From NCBI GenBank assembly GCA_030737875.1, contig CM060912.1:210317231-210381230 (forward strand): DNA of 64,000 nt. The letters run 5' to 3'. Below the pieces are notes generated by a model that was not told where the DNA came from, did not search any database, and was given only the letters and a program-made list of their open reading frames with translations. The translations under genes were made by a program, and so were the position numbers. This document shows, in pieces, positions 27,006 to 36,964 of this stretch (the stretch's first letter is position 1; every line of letters starts with the position of its first letter). This stretch comes from Allium sativum. Lineage: Eukaryota; Streptophyta; Magnoliopsida; Asparagales; Amaryllidaceae.

Positions 27006-27176
27006 TGAAAATATAATTTTGGAATTTATAATTCTTTTTATTAAGTTTTAAAAAGAAATTTTCTAAAGTCAAGTTTTCCAATTTAATATATTAAATTGAG
27101 ATTAAATGGAAATCCGATTTGATAGTAATCGAGATAGGCTTCTGTAAAAGAAGATAGTTGCTATATATGGAATTTA

Positions 27177-27181
27177 AAAGG
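27177..27181 (+). repeat. Left target-site duplication of E
   Basis: AAAGG, identical to 36960-36964. Confidence 0.93.
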
Positions 27182-29711
27182 TGTAACGACCCGCATTCTA
27201 CGCATCAAATGATCGTAGAATATTTATTCTTTTACATATGAAGTCGTATGGTCATGTAACTTTAGGAGATGACTATTGGGGTCATTTCCCATGTTCATGA
27301 TTTTTTCCAATTTGTAAATGACCATTTTGCCCCTAGCTGGTACTGTTTTGCCATAACTTTTGATTGGAAAGGAATTTTGACCTGATACCACTTCCATTTA
27401 CTTCGGATGATGGCTTACCTTTTCGTAGAGTGGTCACATTAGCCAAACGGACTCACCGCTTGGGAGATATGGTTGAAACAAGGTTTAGAAGGTGAAAAAC
27501 AGCTTAACCGAGCCTAATTAAGGTGATTAGCAAGAGGGCCGATAACCCATTTCGGGATTAGAGATGTATAGGGGCTGATTAGGGTTAGAAAACATTTCTT
27601 TCATCCGCCAATTTCATTCTTGGAACCCTAACAATGGCCTCCAATACCCAAATCAACTTCTAATCACTTTCTAATCAAGTTTTGGCTTAAACTACATCAA
27701 ATTAAGGAGAAATAGCACCAAAGCAAGGTTAGAGATGCTGTGTTGCATTGGGAACAGCGCCAAACAGAGAATCATTTTAGTTTTGGGGTTTTATTTGTGG
27801 CTAAGGTGAGTGATTAACATTGTTTTGACACTAATTACAGTTAATTAAGGGTAATTAGTGAAGATCAGCGAATTTATACAGTAATAAATTCTGGAAAAAT
27901 ATTTATAAATTGAAAATAATGTTTTAGACCTCTGTTAGAAATTTGGTTTGATTTGGTTAAGTTTTGTTAATCCTATGCTTAGTTGTTCTTAAACATGATT
28001 AAGGGGAAAATATGGGATTTTGGCTATGTTTGATCCATTTTAACCCATCATATTGTTGTTTTGGTGTTTGGGGTCACTTCTATTTGTTGCTATGACTGTA
28101 TGGTATGTTTTATGATTGTCTAGAGGTGATAGATTGGTCGAAAATGCCGTCGAATGGCGTAAAATGGTCACTGGAAAGTTACAGGAAATATGCAGGGTTT
28201 CAAATCGGATCGGATCGGATCGGATCACTGGGCTCCGATCGGATAGGAGAACTGGGCAAGTGTACCTGATTCGGATGGAACTTAGCATAAGGAGCTTGGC
28301 AAGAAGGAAGGCCATTTGCTTAGAGTTGGAGTTGGGTAGGGGATCGGATCGGAGAGACAAAAGGGTGATCGGATCGGAGAGACCAGAAAGGGGATTGGAT
28401 CGGGCGAATGGAGAAGGATAGAATCGGATCGGGAAACCTAGAAGGGAGCAACCACCGAACCGAACAGAGGATGGGCACTATACTTCCGAACCGAACCAAG
28501 CAAGTGTGAATGGACCGAACCGAGGGGGGATGGAGCACTGATCCAGGCATGGACTAAGACCACCGAACCGAACCGAGCTAGAAGGGGAACACCGAACTGA
28601 ACCGTACGTGTGCTATTACTACTACGCGATGACTCTTTTGAAGACCAACTCCAATTCGACTAAAACCCGAGATGCAAAGGAAGTCCAAGTGAGGAGCTTT
28701 GACTCAGGATCCAGTTGGGAACTAATGAGTGAGCTTCATGACTGGGCTTTGCTGCGGGACGTGTGCTAAGGGGTTGTCGATGTCTTTAACTTTGGATCAC
28801 TATGTGTAGAGAGTACGTGAACGGATTCAGGGCCACAGTGGCCTAGGTATGACTAAAGAGCTATAGACCAATGAAGTGGGGTCATTTGTAAAGATTTGGT
28901 CATGACTCCATGTGGTAAGCTTGGTAGTAGCAGTAGTTGTACAAGTCGAACTCCGTCACTACTTCGATGAGTCTAGTGATTGACAGTGGTGGACATCGTA
29001 TGCTTTACGCACTGAGTGAGAGATGTGAGGATGGTTGTTATGTTTGATTCGTTTACCATCACTATGACATGCACACCCCCACCCCCGTAATCTTTACACT
29101 ATCTGTTAGTGGCACCTTAGAGTATTGTACGGTATGTAGTGCTAACTCTTTGGTTGCAGGTCCAGGTTCAGGTATGTTTTAGTATACCTATTATTGTTCT
29201 TTTTAGCTGCTTATCGCTCATACCAGACTTTTTGTCTGACCCAGAGTTTTATGTCTCTTCTTATTACTCTGGGTCTCTTACGAGCAGACTAGAGACAGGT
29301 TAGCTGGGTATGCACGAGTAGCTGATCCGGAGACGAGCAGGAGGCTTCCACGTATGATACATATAGATATTCTCCCTATGTTTTTGAAGATCACTGCTTG
29401 GGCATTAGTAGTGCATCTTCTACTTTAGCTTTCTTTTGTTTTAGAGACAGTAATTTGGAAAGTTGTAATAAGCTGTATTTGGATTTCCACTGCTATGTTG
29501 GTTTAGTTTTCATCTTATGCATTGTCTCGCCTGTTTTACGTCAAGATTATGTTATTATTATATTTTGTTCCATGCACTGTGAGACATTCTACAGGTTCCT
29601 TGTTAGTTCATCCTCTTCTTTTCTTTCTTTGGCGACCGTTCCATGCTAGTCGGGCATGTGTATAGCGCACTTTCGGAGGAAATGTAGACTGGTGCGGAGC
29701 GGGCCGTCACA
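27182..29711 (+). repeat. 5' LTR of chromovirus E (2,530 bp)
   Basis: It begins TGTAACGACCC and ends GGGCCGTCACA. It carries a GTGAGT donor-like site at 27806-27811, four CGGAT units at 28206-28225 and scattered CCGAA repeats at 28440-28605. Its counterpart at 34436-36959 aligns along its full length with small indels. Confidence 0.95.
28206..28225 (+). repeat. (CGGAT)4 in the 5' LTR of E
   Basis: Four tandem pentamers here, three in the 3' LTR (35457-35471): a repeat-number change since insertion or carried by the template. Confidence 0.9.
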
Positions 29712-29713
29712 TT

Positions 29714-29725
29714 TTGTATCAGAGC
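29714..29725 (+). other. Primer-binding site of E
   Basis: TTGTATCAGAGC, one mismatch from the initiator tRNA-Met complement TGGTATCAGAGC, two bases after the 5' LTR. The mismatch probably arose after insertion. Confidence 0.88.
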
Positions 29726-29913
29726 TCTTAGTTGCGTAGTTAACCTAGAGAAGTTATCAGGGAGAGATAGTATATGTATATGAGAGCACGTATTTGTGAT
29801 TATTTTGGTTTTCAAAAGCTATATATATACTATTAGTATAGCTAAGGATGAAGTCGCACTGCACTAGCACCACTATGGAGATGGTTAATCGTTTTCTCTT
29901 TATAGATTGAACG

Positions 29914-30489
29914 ATGAGCCGATACGTAAGAGGTGCCGGTAGAGGAGCCAATAATGAAAATGTTGCTGACATGAGGACGATGTTTACTGACCTCATGAGA
30001 GAGATGCTTAGGGATGTGCAGAGGGCAGCTCCCAATGGTGGTAATGGTGGTGTTCCAATAGTGCAGGCGCCTAGGGACGATTTCGCCAAGCTGAATAAGG
30101 ATTATACTAGTCTTGGTGGGAAGCCGTTCCACGGAAAGGAGTCGGCTACGGATGTTCAGGATTGGTTGGATAGCTGCGAACGTATCTTTGAAGATTTGGG
30201 TATCGAGGATTTGATGAAGAGAAGGCTAGCATCCCGTCAGCTGCAAGAATGGGCAATGAATTGGTGGAATGCTATAAAGGCAGCTACTCCCGAGGATCAG
30301 ATTACTTGGGAGCAGTTTAAGGTTCGCTTTAGCGAGAAGTTTATTCCAGCTGCCCAGAATTCAGTGTTGTTTAAGAGATTCTTGGAACTCAAGAAGAATG
30401 GCAGAGCTGTCTCAGAGTATATTGCCGAATTCGACACTTTGTCGAAGTATGGGTTATCTTTTATTGATACTGCCAAGAAGAAGAATTAG
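29914..30489 (+). CDS. gag: Gag (capsid) N-terminal part, truncated by a premature stop
   Basis: A 191-codon open frame, the first part of Gag, the structural protein that packages retrotransposon RNA into virus-like particles in the cytoplasm. Residues about 85-185 match the Retrotrans_gag pattern: a Trp at 84, a Trp-rich helix around 113-118 (WAMNWW), then WEQFKVRFSEKF at 132-143 and the FLELKK...VSEYIAEFD segment at 156-174. The ATG at 29914 is about 190 bp after the PBS and opens a Gag-like N-terminus. The TAG at 30487 is premature: homologous sequence continues in the same frame to about 30590, where a frameshift moves the frame to that of pol. A CCHC zinc knuckle lies beyond that at 30729-30770. 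Gag identity is confident; function is not expected. Confidence 0.88.
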   Translation: MSRYVRGAGRGANNENVADMRTMFTDLMREMLRDVQRAAPNGGNGGVPIVQAPRDDFAKLNKDYTSLGGKPFHGKESATDVQDWLDSCERIFEDLGIEDLMKRRLASRQLQEWAMNWWNAIKAATPEDQITWEQFKVRFSEKFIPAAQNSVLFKRFLELKKNGRAVSEYIAEFDTLSKYGLSFIDTAKKKN

Positions 30490-30728
30490 AAGTTCATAAC
30501 TGGTTTGGATCAGTACTTGGGGGAAAGGCTTATTAACCACATCGTTGAGACGTTTGAATCGATTGTGGGGAAAGCATTGAGGTCAGAGAGTCTTTACCCA
30601 AGCCGAAGACTGAGATTGCATCTACAAAGGAGCCAAAGCCGCAAGCAAGTGGTGGAGGCAAGAGTAGTTCTCAGAATAAGAGGAAGCAGAATAAGGATGG
30701 CTAGAAAAAGAATAAGAAAGATGTTGAG

Positions 30729-30836
30729 TGCTTCAACTGTGGTGAGAACGACCATTATGCTAGTAATTGTCGGGCCAAACCAGCGGATAGGAAGTGCTTC
30801 AACTGGGGCCAAGTGGGACATCACAAGGACAGGTGT
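30729..30836 (+). pseudogene. gag: Gag zinc-knuckle region, partly degenerate
   Basis: The first knuckle (30729-30770) is a good CX2CX4HX4C motif of the nucleocapsid type. A second (30795-30836) has the spacing, but its second cysteine is replaced by Trp (TGG at 30804-30806), so it should not bind zinc normally. Both are in the pol reading frame, after the gag frameshift. Many chromoviruses have only one knuckle, so the second may be a recent duplication or simply decayed. Confidence 0.75.
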
Positions 30837-33095
30837 CCGCAACCCCCTAAAGAAAAGCAAATGTTGAAAGCATATGCCCTTAATGTTATTCCTTCTTCGT
30901 CGAATGCCCCAACTGCGGCGAAGAAGGGAAAGAATGTTGTTATTCAAGATATGCTTTCTGTTTATGATGATCCTGTTAGAGTTTTGTTTGATACCGGAGC
31001 TTCCAGTTCTTTCATATCTAGTGACCTGGTAGATAGGTTGGGATTGGAGCCCGAGATTGTCGATAGACCTTTAGTAGTGATGAACCCGATTGGTGGTTCG
31101 ACTAACCTTAGCATGATTTGTCGTGATGTGGTCTTATCGAGTCATGGATGCATGTTTGTTTGTGATTGCTTTGTTTTCGGCTTTACTGGTTTTGGCATTA
31201 TTTTGGGAGTCGATTGGTTCCAAAGATACGGGGTGGTGGTAGACTGTGAGGGCTTTTTGGTGACAACTAGAGCGGATGATGGGCGGAGGGTAGTGCTTGG
31301 TGGTCTACCCGGTGATGGGGTAATGACTAGTTTTCTAAATTACCTCGACATCCCGCATAGTGAGTTGTCAGGTTTGCCCGTGGTTGGCCAGTATCCGGAC
31401 GTTTTCGAAGAAGTGACCAGGCTTCCACCACACCGAGAGATTGAGTTTCGTATTGATTTAGTCAAAGATGCCAGACCTATAGTGATGCCACTTCGTCGTA
31501 TGGCACCAAGGGAGCAGCGAGAGCTCGAGGTGCAAGTCAGCGATCTTTTGAAGAAGGGATTTATCAGAAGGAGTATTTCTGAATGGGGAGCACCAGTTGT
31601 GTTTGCTACCAAGGCGGATGGTTCCCTTCGTTTGTGTGTAGACTACCGCGAGTTAAATAAAGTGACGAGGAAGAACAAGTATCCTCTACCGCGGATAGAT
31701 GATTTGTTTGATCAGTTGAGGGGCGCGAGAGTATTCTCTCAGTTGGATCTCGCGACAGGTTTTCATCAGCTTAGAGTGGAAGCTGAGAGTATAGCTAAAA
31801 TGGCATTTCTGACGCCGTCTGGATTTTATGAGTGGTTGGTCATGCCATTCGGGCTGACCAATGCCCCGGCATATTTTGTGGATCTTATGAATAGGGTATT
31901 CAGAGATCAGTTGAATAAGTTTGTCCTTGTGTTCGTGGATGATATTTTGGTCTATTCGAGGACAGAGGAAGAACACAAGGAACATTTAAGAATAGTGATG
32001 GAGGTGTTGAGAAAACACCAATTGAAAGCAAAGTTTTCTAAGTGTCACTTCTGGAGAAGGGAAGTGAGATTTTTGGGCCATGTTGTTTCAGAGAATGGTA
32101 TTGCCGTGGATCCTGCGAAGGTGGCTACGGTACAAGATTGGTCTACGCCCAAGAATGCAATGGACATAAGAAGTTTCTTGGGATTAGCTGGATATTATCG
32201 TAAGTTTATCCAAGATTTCTCCAAGATAGCAGCACCGTTGACTCAGTTGACCAAGAAGAATCAAGCTTTCGTCTGGGACGAAAAGTGCGAGAATGCATTC
32301 AAGAGTCTAAAGGAAAAGTTGACGCACGCAACAGTGTTAGTCATTCCTAAGGGGAATGAAGAGATAACGGTATACACGGATGCCTGTGGAACCGGACTAG
32401 GTGCTGTATTAATGCAAGGCGGTAGGGTTATAGCTTATGCAAGTCGGCAATTGAAACCGCACGAGAGAAGATACCCTACCCATGATTTGGAATTGGCAGC
32501 GATCGTGTTCGCGTTGAAGATGTGGAGACATTATCTCTTGGGAGAAAGATTCGAGTTGTTTACCAATCATAAATTGTTAAAGTATCACTTCTCTCAAAAG
32601 GATCTAAACCTCCGACAGCAAAGATGGTTAGAATTCTTGGCTTCCTATGATTTCGATATCGCATATACACCAGGAAAGGGCAATGCGGTAGCTGATGCAT
32701 TGAGTAGAAGACATGCCAGTTTAGGGGCTATGTTTCTTGAATGGAAGCAACTGGAGTACATCGCTAGGTATGATTTCAGACTAAAGTGCGAATTGGATCC
32801 AGAAATGTTAGCAAGTTTGATGATCAGACCCACTTTGATTGAGCGGATTGGTTCCAGTCAGAGGAACGATCCTAACCTATTGGAAATCATCTCAAAGTTA
32901 GAGATGGGAATCGATGGAGAGATAAACAAGTATAGGCTTGATCGAGATGGATGGCTTAGAAGGAATGGAAGGCTAGTTGTACCCAATGTCAATGGATTGA
33001 GGGATGAAGTGCTTAGAGAATGTCATCACTCAAAACTGACTATACACCCCGGTGGTAACAAGATGTACAGAGACATGAAGCAGACCTACTACTAG
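30813..33095 (+). CDS. pol: Pol fragment: protease, reverse transcriptase, RNase H, start of integrase
   Basis: A 760-codon open frame; its ATG lies inside the second zinc knuckle, so the real frame starts upstream. Aspartic protease: DTGAS at residues 60-64. Reverse transcriptase: VDYRELN at 276-282, MPFGLTNAP at 344-352, catalytic FVDD at 374-377. RNase H: YTDAC at 521-525, Glu-560, and VADALSRR at 626-633; the usual TDHKSLKY motif reads TNHKLLKY at 584-591, replacing a catalytic Asp by Asn-585 (AAT at 32565-32567). The end holds the His-His half of the integrase zinc-binding domain. A TAG at 33093 ends the frame at a site that is normally Trp in this family. These enzymes cut the polyprotein, copy the RNA and degrade the RNA strand; the RNase H change and the stop argue against activity. 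Confidence 0.93.
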   Translation: MGHHKDRCPQPPKEKQMLKAYALNVIPSSSNAPTAAKKGKNVVIQDMLSVYDDPVRVLFDTGASSSFISSDLVDRLGLEPEIVDRPLVVMNPIGGSTNLSMICRDVVLSSHGCMFVCDCFVFGFTGFGIILGVDWFQRYGVVVDCEGFLVTTRADDGRRVVLGGLPGDGVMTSFLNYLDIPHSELSGLPVVGQYPDVFEEVTRLPPHREIEFRIDLVKDARPIVMPLRRMAPREQRELEVQVSDLLKKGFIRRSISEWGAPVVFATKADGSLRLCVDYRELNKVTRKNKYPLPRIDDLFDQLRGARVFSQLDLATGFHQLRVEAESIAKMAFLTPSGFYEWLVMPFGLTNAPAYFVDLMNRVFRDQLNKFVLVFVDDILVYSRTEEEHKEHLRIVMEVLRKHQLKAKFSKCHFWRREVRFLGHVVSENGIAVDPAKVATVQDWSTPKNAMDIRSFLGLAGYYRKFIQDFSKIAAPLTQLTKKNQAFVWDEKCENAFKSLKEKLTHATVLVIPKGNEEITVYTDACGTGLGAVLMQGGRVIAYASRQLKPHERRYPTHDLELAAIVFALKMWRHYLLGERFELFTNHKLLKYHFSQKDLNLRQQRWLEFLASYDFDIAYTPGKGNAVADALSRRHASLGAMFLEWKQLEYIARYDFRLKCELDPEMLASLMIRPTLIERIGSSQRNDPNLLEIISKLEMGIDGEINKYRLDRDGWLRRNGRLVVPNVNGLRDEVLRECHHSKLTIHPGGNKMYRDMKQTYY

Positions 33096-33101
33096 GAAGG
33101 G

Positions 33102-34238
33102 ATGAAAAGAGAAATTGGGAAGTTTATATCCAAATGCATGAATTGCCAGCTAGTTAAAGCTGAGCAAAAGAAGCCTAGTGGCCTGTTACAACCATTAGAA
33201 ATTCCAGAATGGAAATGGGAACAAGTGTCAATGGATTTTATTGATGGGTTACCAAGGACTAGATCGGGCCATGATAGCATTTCAGTGATTGTGGACCGAT
33301 TGACCAAGAGTGCGAGATTTATACCCATCAAGTCGAATAGGACGGCAGCTAAGTTAGCTGAACTATATGTAAAGTGGGTAGTGATATTTCATGGAATACC
33401 CAAAGACATTGTGAGTGACCGAGATCCGTTGTTCACTAGTGTATTTTTTAGAAGCTTACAAGAGGCGTTAGGATCAGAATTACATCTCAGTACCGCGTAT
33501 CATCCTCAAACCGACGGACAGACAGAGAGGGTGAATCGTATATTAGAAGACCTCTTGAGAGCCTGTGTATTGGATTTTGGTGGATCATGGGATGACCATT
33601 TGCATCTAGTAGAGTTTGCATATAATAATAGTTACCAATCCAGTATTGGCATGGCTCCATTTGAAGCTTTGTACGGAAGACCGCACAACTCACCATCATG
33701 TTGGTTAGAAACTGGTGAGAAGTTTGTGCTTGGACCCGATGTGATAAGAGAAACTTCAGACAAGATTAAGGTTATCCAACAGCGAATGAAGGCTGCCCAA
33801 GATAGGCAGAAGAGTTATGTCGATAAAAAGAGAAGAGAATTAAAGTTCTCCATTGGCGACTTGGTGTTTATCAAAATTTTTCCATTAAAGAGCGTGATAC
33901 GATTTGGCAGGAGAGGCAAGTTAGCACCAAGATTCGTTGGTCCATTCCCGTTTCTTGTGCAAATTGGGATTTTGGCATACAAAGTTGAATTACCAGAGAA
34001 GATGGCAGGAGTTCACAGCGTATTTCATGTTTCCCAGTTAAGGAATTTCGTGCACGACCCAGATGTGACTATTTCACCTGATCAGTTGGATGATATCGAA
34101 GTTGAACCCGAGGCGGTTGGGAACCGCAGGCCTATGCGTATTGTTGGGAACGATACGAAGCAACTCCGAAGGAAGGCGGTGAAATTAGTCAAGGTTCAGT
34201 GGGACGAGAATGAGAATGACTGTACTTGGGAGACATAG
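33102..34238 (+). CDS. pol: Pol fragment: integrase core and chromodomain-like tail
   Basis: A 378-codon frame in phase with the preceding pol fragment and separated from it by one stop codon. It starts within the integrase zinc-binding domain with the Cys pair KCMNC (residues 11-15). The catalytic core has Asp-45 (SMDFIDGLP), Asp-106 (VSDRD) and Glu-142 (TDGQTER), a DD35E spacing, followed by the conserved YNNSYQSSIGMAPFEALYG segment. The C-terminal part carries the GPF-type region and FHVSQLR, then a chromodomain-like stretch (about 325-378, VKVQWDEN...TWE) that in chromoviruses guides integration toward particular chromatin. The TAG at 34236 cuts off the last 13 codons before a TAA. Integrase inserts the cDNA in the nucleus; the catalytic triad is intact in this fragment, but it lacks a start. 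Confidence 0.92.
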   Translation: MKREIGKFISKCMNCQLVKAEQKKPSGLLQPLEIPEWKWEQVSMDFIDGLPRTRSGHDSISVIVDRLTKSARFIPIKSNRTAAKLAELYVKWVVIFHGIPKDIVSDRDPLFTSVFFRSLQEALGSELHLSTAYHPQTDGQTERVNRILEDLLRACVLDFGGSWDDHLHLVEFAYNNSYQSSIGMAPFEALYGRPHNSPSCWLETGEKFVLGPDVIRETSDKIKVIQQRMKAAQDRQKSYVDKKRRELKFSIGDLVFIKIFPLKSVIRFGRRGKLAPRFVGPFPFLVQIGILAYKVELPEKMAGVHSVFHVSQLRNFVHDPDVTISPDQLDDIEVEPEAVGNRRPMRIVGNDTKQLRRKAVKLVKVQWDENENDCTWET

Positions 34239-34401
34239 GAGAGCATTAGGAAGACGTATCCAGAACTCTTCGTCTGGTAAGATTTCAGTTTCGATTTAGT
34301 CTTTCTGCATGCTAGGATAGGCTTGATTGTTTGTTTTGCATGGTTGATTGTTGTATATGATTGGTAGGCATGCGGGATCCTCTGTATGTTTTGGGTTAAG
34401 G

Positions 34402-34435
34402 AATTTCGGGGGCGAAATTTCTTAAGGGGGGAGAG
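34402..34435 (+). other. Stem-loop and polypurine tract of E
   Basis: AATTTCG-GGGG-CGAAATT forms a 7-bp stem with a 4-nt loop, followed by the purine run AAGGGGGGAGAG ending at the 3' LTR. The same arrangement, with other loop bases, occurs in A, D, F and G. Confidence 0.85.
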
Positions 34436-36959
34436 TGTAACGACCCGCATTCTACGCATCGAATGATCGTAGAATATTTATTCTTTTACATACGAAGTCG
34501 TATGGTCATGTAACTTTGGGAGACGACTATTGGGGTCATTTCCCATGTTCATGATTTTTGCCGATTTTTAAATGTCATTTTGCCCCTAGCTGGTACTGTT
34601 TTGGCCATAACTTTTGATTGGAAAGAAATTTTGACCTGAAACCATTTCCATTGGCTCCGGATGATGGCTTACCTTTCCGTAGAGTGGTCACATTAGCCAA
34701 ACGGACTCACTGTTTGGGAGATATGGCTGAAACAAGGTTTAGAAGGTGAAAAACAACTTAACCGAGCCTAATTAAGGTGATTAGCAAGAGGGCCCATGAC
34801 CCATTTCGGGATTAGAGATGTATAGGGGCTGATTAGGGTTAACATTTCTTTCAGCCGCCAATTTCATTCTTGGAACCCTAACAATGGCCTTCAACACCCA
34901 AATCAACTTCTAATCACTTTCTTATCAAGTTTTGGCTTAAACTACATCAAATTAAGGAGAAATAGCACCAAAGCAAGGTTAGAGCTGTTGTGTTGCATTG
35001 GGAACAGCGCCAAACAGAGAATCATTTTAGTTTTGGGGTTTTATTTGTGGCTAAGGTGAGTGATTAACATTGTTTTGACACTAATTACAGTTAACTAAGG
35101 GTAATTAGTGAAGATTAGCGAATTGTTACATTAATAAATTCTGGAAAAATATTTATAAATTTGAAAATAATGTTTTAGACCTCTGTTAGAAATTTGGTCT
35201 AGTTTGGTTAAGTTTTGTTAATCCTATGCTTAGTTGTTCTTAAACATGCTTAAGGGGAAAATATGGGATTTTGGCTATGTTTGATCCATTTTAACCCATC
35301 ATATTGTTGTTTTGGTGTTTGGGGTCACTTCTATTTGTTGCTATGACTGTATGGTATGTTTTATGATTGTCTAGAGGTGATAGATTGGTCGAAAACGCCG
35401 TCGAATGGCGTAAAATGGTCGCTGGAAAGTTGCAGGAAATATGCAGGGTTTCAAACCGGATCGGATCGGATCACTGGGCTCGGATCGGATTGGAGAACTG
35501 GGCAAGGGGACCTGATTCGGATTGGAACTTAGCATAAGGAGCTTGGCGAGAAGGAAGGCCATTTGCTTAGAGTTGGAGTTGGGTAGGAAATTAGATCGGA
35601 GAGACAAAAGGGTGATCGGATCGGAGAGACCAGAAAGGGGATCGGATCGGGCAAATGGAGAAGGATAGGATCAGATCGGGAAACCTAGAACGGAGCAACC
35701 ACCGAACCGAACAGAGGATGGACACTATACTTCCGAACCGAACCAAGCAAGTGTGAATGGGCCGAACCGAGGAGGGATGAAGCACTGATCCAGGCATGGA
35801 CAAAGACCACCGAACCGAACCGAGCTAGAAGGGGAACAACGAACCGAACCATACGTGTGCTATTACTACTACGCAACGACTCTTTTGAAGACCAACTCCA
35901 ATTCGACCAAAACCCGAGATGCAATGGAAGTCCAAGTGAGGAGCTTTGACTCAGGATCTAGTTGGGAACCAATGAGTGAGCTTCATGATTGGGCTTTGCT
36001 GCGGGACGTGTGCTAAGGGGTTGTCGATGTCTGTAACTTTGGATCACTATGTATAGGGAGTACGTGAACGGATTGAGGGCCACAGTGGCCTAGGTATGAC
36101 TAAAGAGCTATAGATCAATGAAGTGGGGTCATTTGTAAAGATTTGGTCATGACTCCTTGTGGTAAGCTTCGTAGTAGCAGTAGTTGTACAAGTCGAACTC
36201 TGTCACTACTTCGATGAGTCTAGTGATTGACAGTGGTGGACATCGTATGCTTTACGCACTGAGTGAGAGATGTGAGGATGGTTGTTATGTTTGATTCGTT
36301 TACCATCACTTTGACATGCACACCCCCACTCCCGTAATCTTTACACCATCTGTTAGTGGCACCTTAGAGTATTGTACGGTATGTAGTGCTAACTCTTTGG
36401 TTGTAGGTCCAGGTTCAGGTGTGGTTTAGTATACCTGTTATTGTTCTGTTTAGCTGCTTATCGCTCATACCAGACTTTTTGTCTGACCCAGAGTTTTATG
36501 TCTCTTCTTATTACTCTGGGTGCTCTCATGAGCAGACTAGAGACAGGTTAGCTGGGTATGCACGAGTAGCTGATCCGGAGACGAGCAGGAGTCTTCCACG
36601 TATGATACATATAGATATTCTCCCTGTGTTGTTGAAGATCACTGCTTGGGCATTAGTAGTGCATCTTCTACTTTAGCTTTCTTTTATTTTAGAGACGGTA
36701 ATTTGGAAAGTTGTAATAAGCTGTATTTGGATTTCCGCTGCTATATTGGTTTAGTTTTCAGCTTATGCACTGTCTCGCCTGTTTTATGTCAAGATTATGT
36801 TATTATTATATTTTGTTCCATGCGTTGTGAGACATTCTACAGGTTCCTTGTTAGTTCATCCTCTTCTTTTCTTTCTTTGGCGACCGTTCCATGCTAGTCG
36901 GGCATGTGTACAACGCACTTTCGGAGGAAATGCAGACTGGTGCGGAGCGGGCCGTCACA
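34436..36959 (+). repeat. 3' LTR of chromovirus E (2,524 bp)
   Basis: TGTAACGACCC to GGGCCGTCACA, matching the 5' LTR with scattered substitutions and small indels. The donor-like GTGAGT is at 35056-35061. Confidence 0.95.
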
Positions 36960-36964
36960 AAAGG
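36960..36964 (+). repeat. Right target-site duplication of E
   Basis: AAAGG, identical to 27177-27181. Confidence 0.93.

Larger units (their letters stand above)
21263..27181 (+). repeat. Element D: 3' LTR, left part, up to the insertion of E
   Basis: It starts TGTAACAACCCAC after a polypurine tract. The family U3 block is at about 21430-21600 and a GC-richer segment at 22150-22560. From about 22970 to 25660 the LTR is dominated by degenerate tandem repeats, followed by AT-rich DNA. The last five bases, AAAGG (27177-27181), are the left target duplication of chromovirus E. No protein-coding sequence is recognisable. D is the most diverged member of the giant-LTR group here. Confidence 0.7.
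29914..34280 (+). pseudogene. Broken gag-pol reading frame of chromovirus E
   Basis: A single gag-pol coding region interrupted by in-frame stops at 30487-30489, 30702-30704, 33093-33095 and 34236-34238, and by one frameshift in about 30583-30600. The sequence between breaks keeps the right domains in the right order, so decay followed insertion. The stop at 30702 can be explained by a G-to-A change in a CHG context, the kind expected from deamination of methylated cytosine on the other strand; this is inference. The final stop of the ancestral frame is probably the TAA at 34278-34280. No functional polyprotein is expected. Confidence 0.93.
27182..36959 (+). mobile_element. Element E: full-length Ty3/gypsy chromovirus (Tekay/Del-like), coding region broken
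   Basis: A complete insertion: LTRs 27182-29711 and 34436-36959, 5-bp target duplications AAAGG at 27177-27181 and 36960-36964, an initiator tRNA-Met type PBS, gag, pol in the order protease-RT-RNase H-integrase, and a polypurine tract. Integrase after RNase H is the Ty3/gypsy order, and the chromodomain-like tail plus sequence resemblance place it with Tekay/Del chromoviruses (established family knowledge, judged by eye). Several premature stops and a frameshift show this copy cannot make its own proteins. The LTRs differ by a few percent by eye, so it is older than G. Confidence 0.95.

Noticed and set aside
27182..27240. E and the gene-less elements as one family because all start TGTAAC(G)ACCC
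   Set aside because: Only the first dozen bases and the region before the polypurine tract are alike; the LTR bodies of E and the giant-LTR group do not align, and shared ends are expected from integrase specificity.
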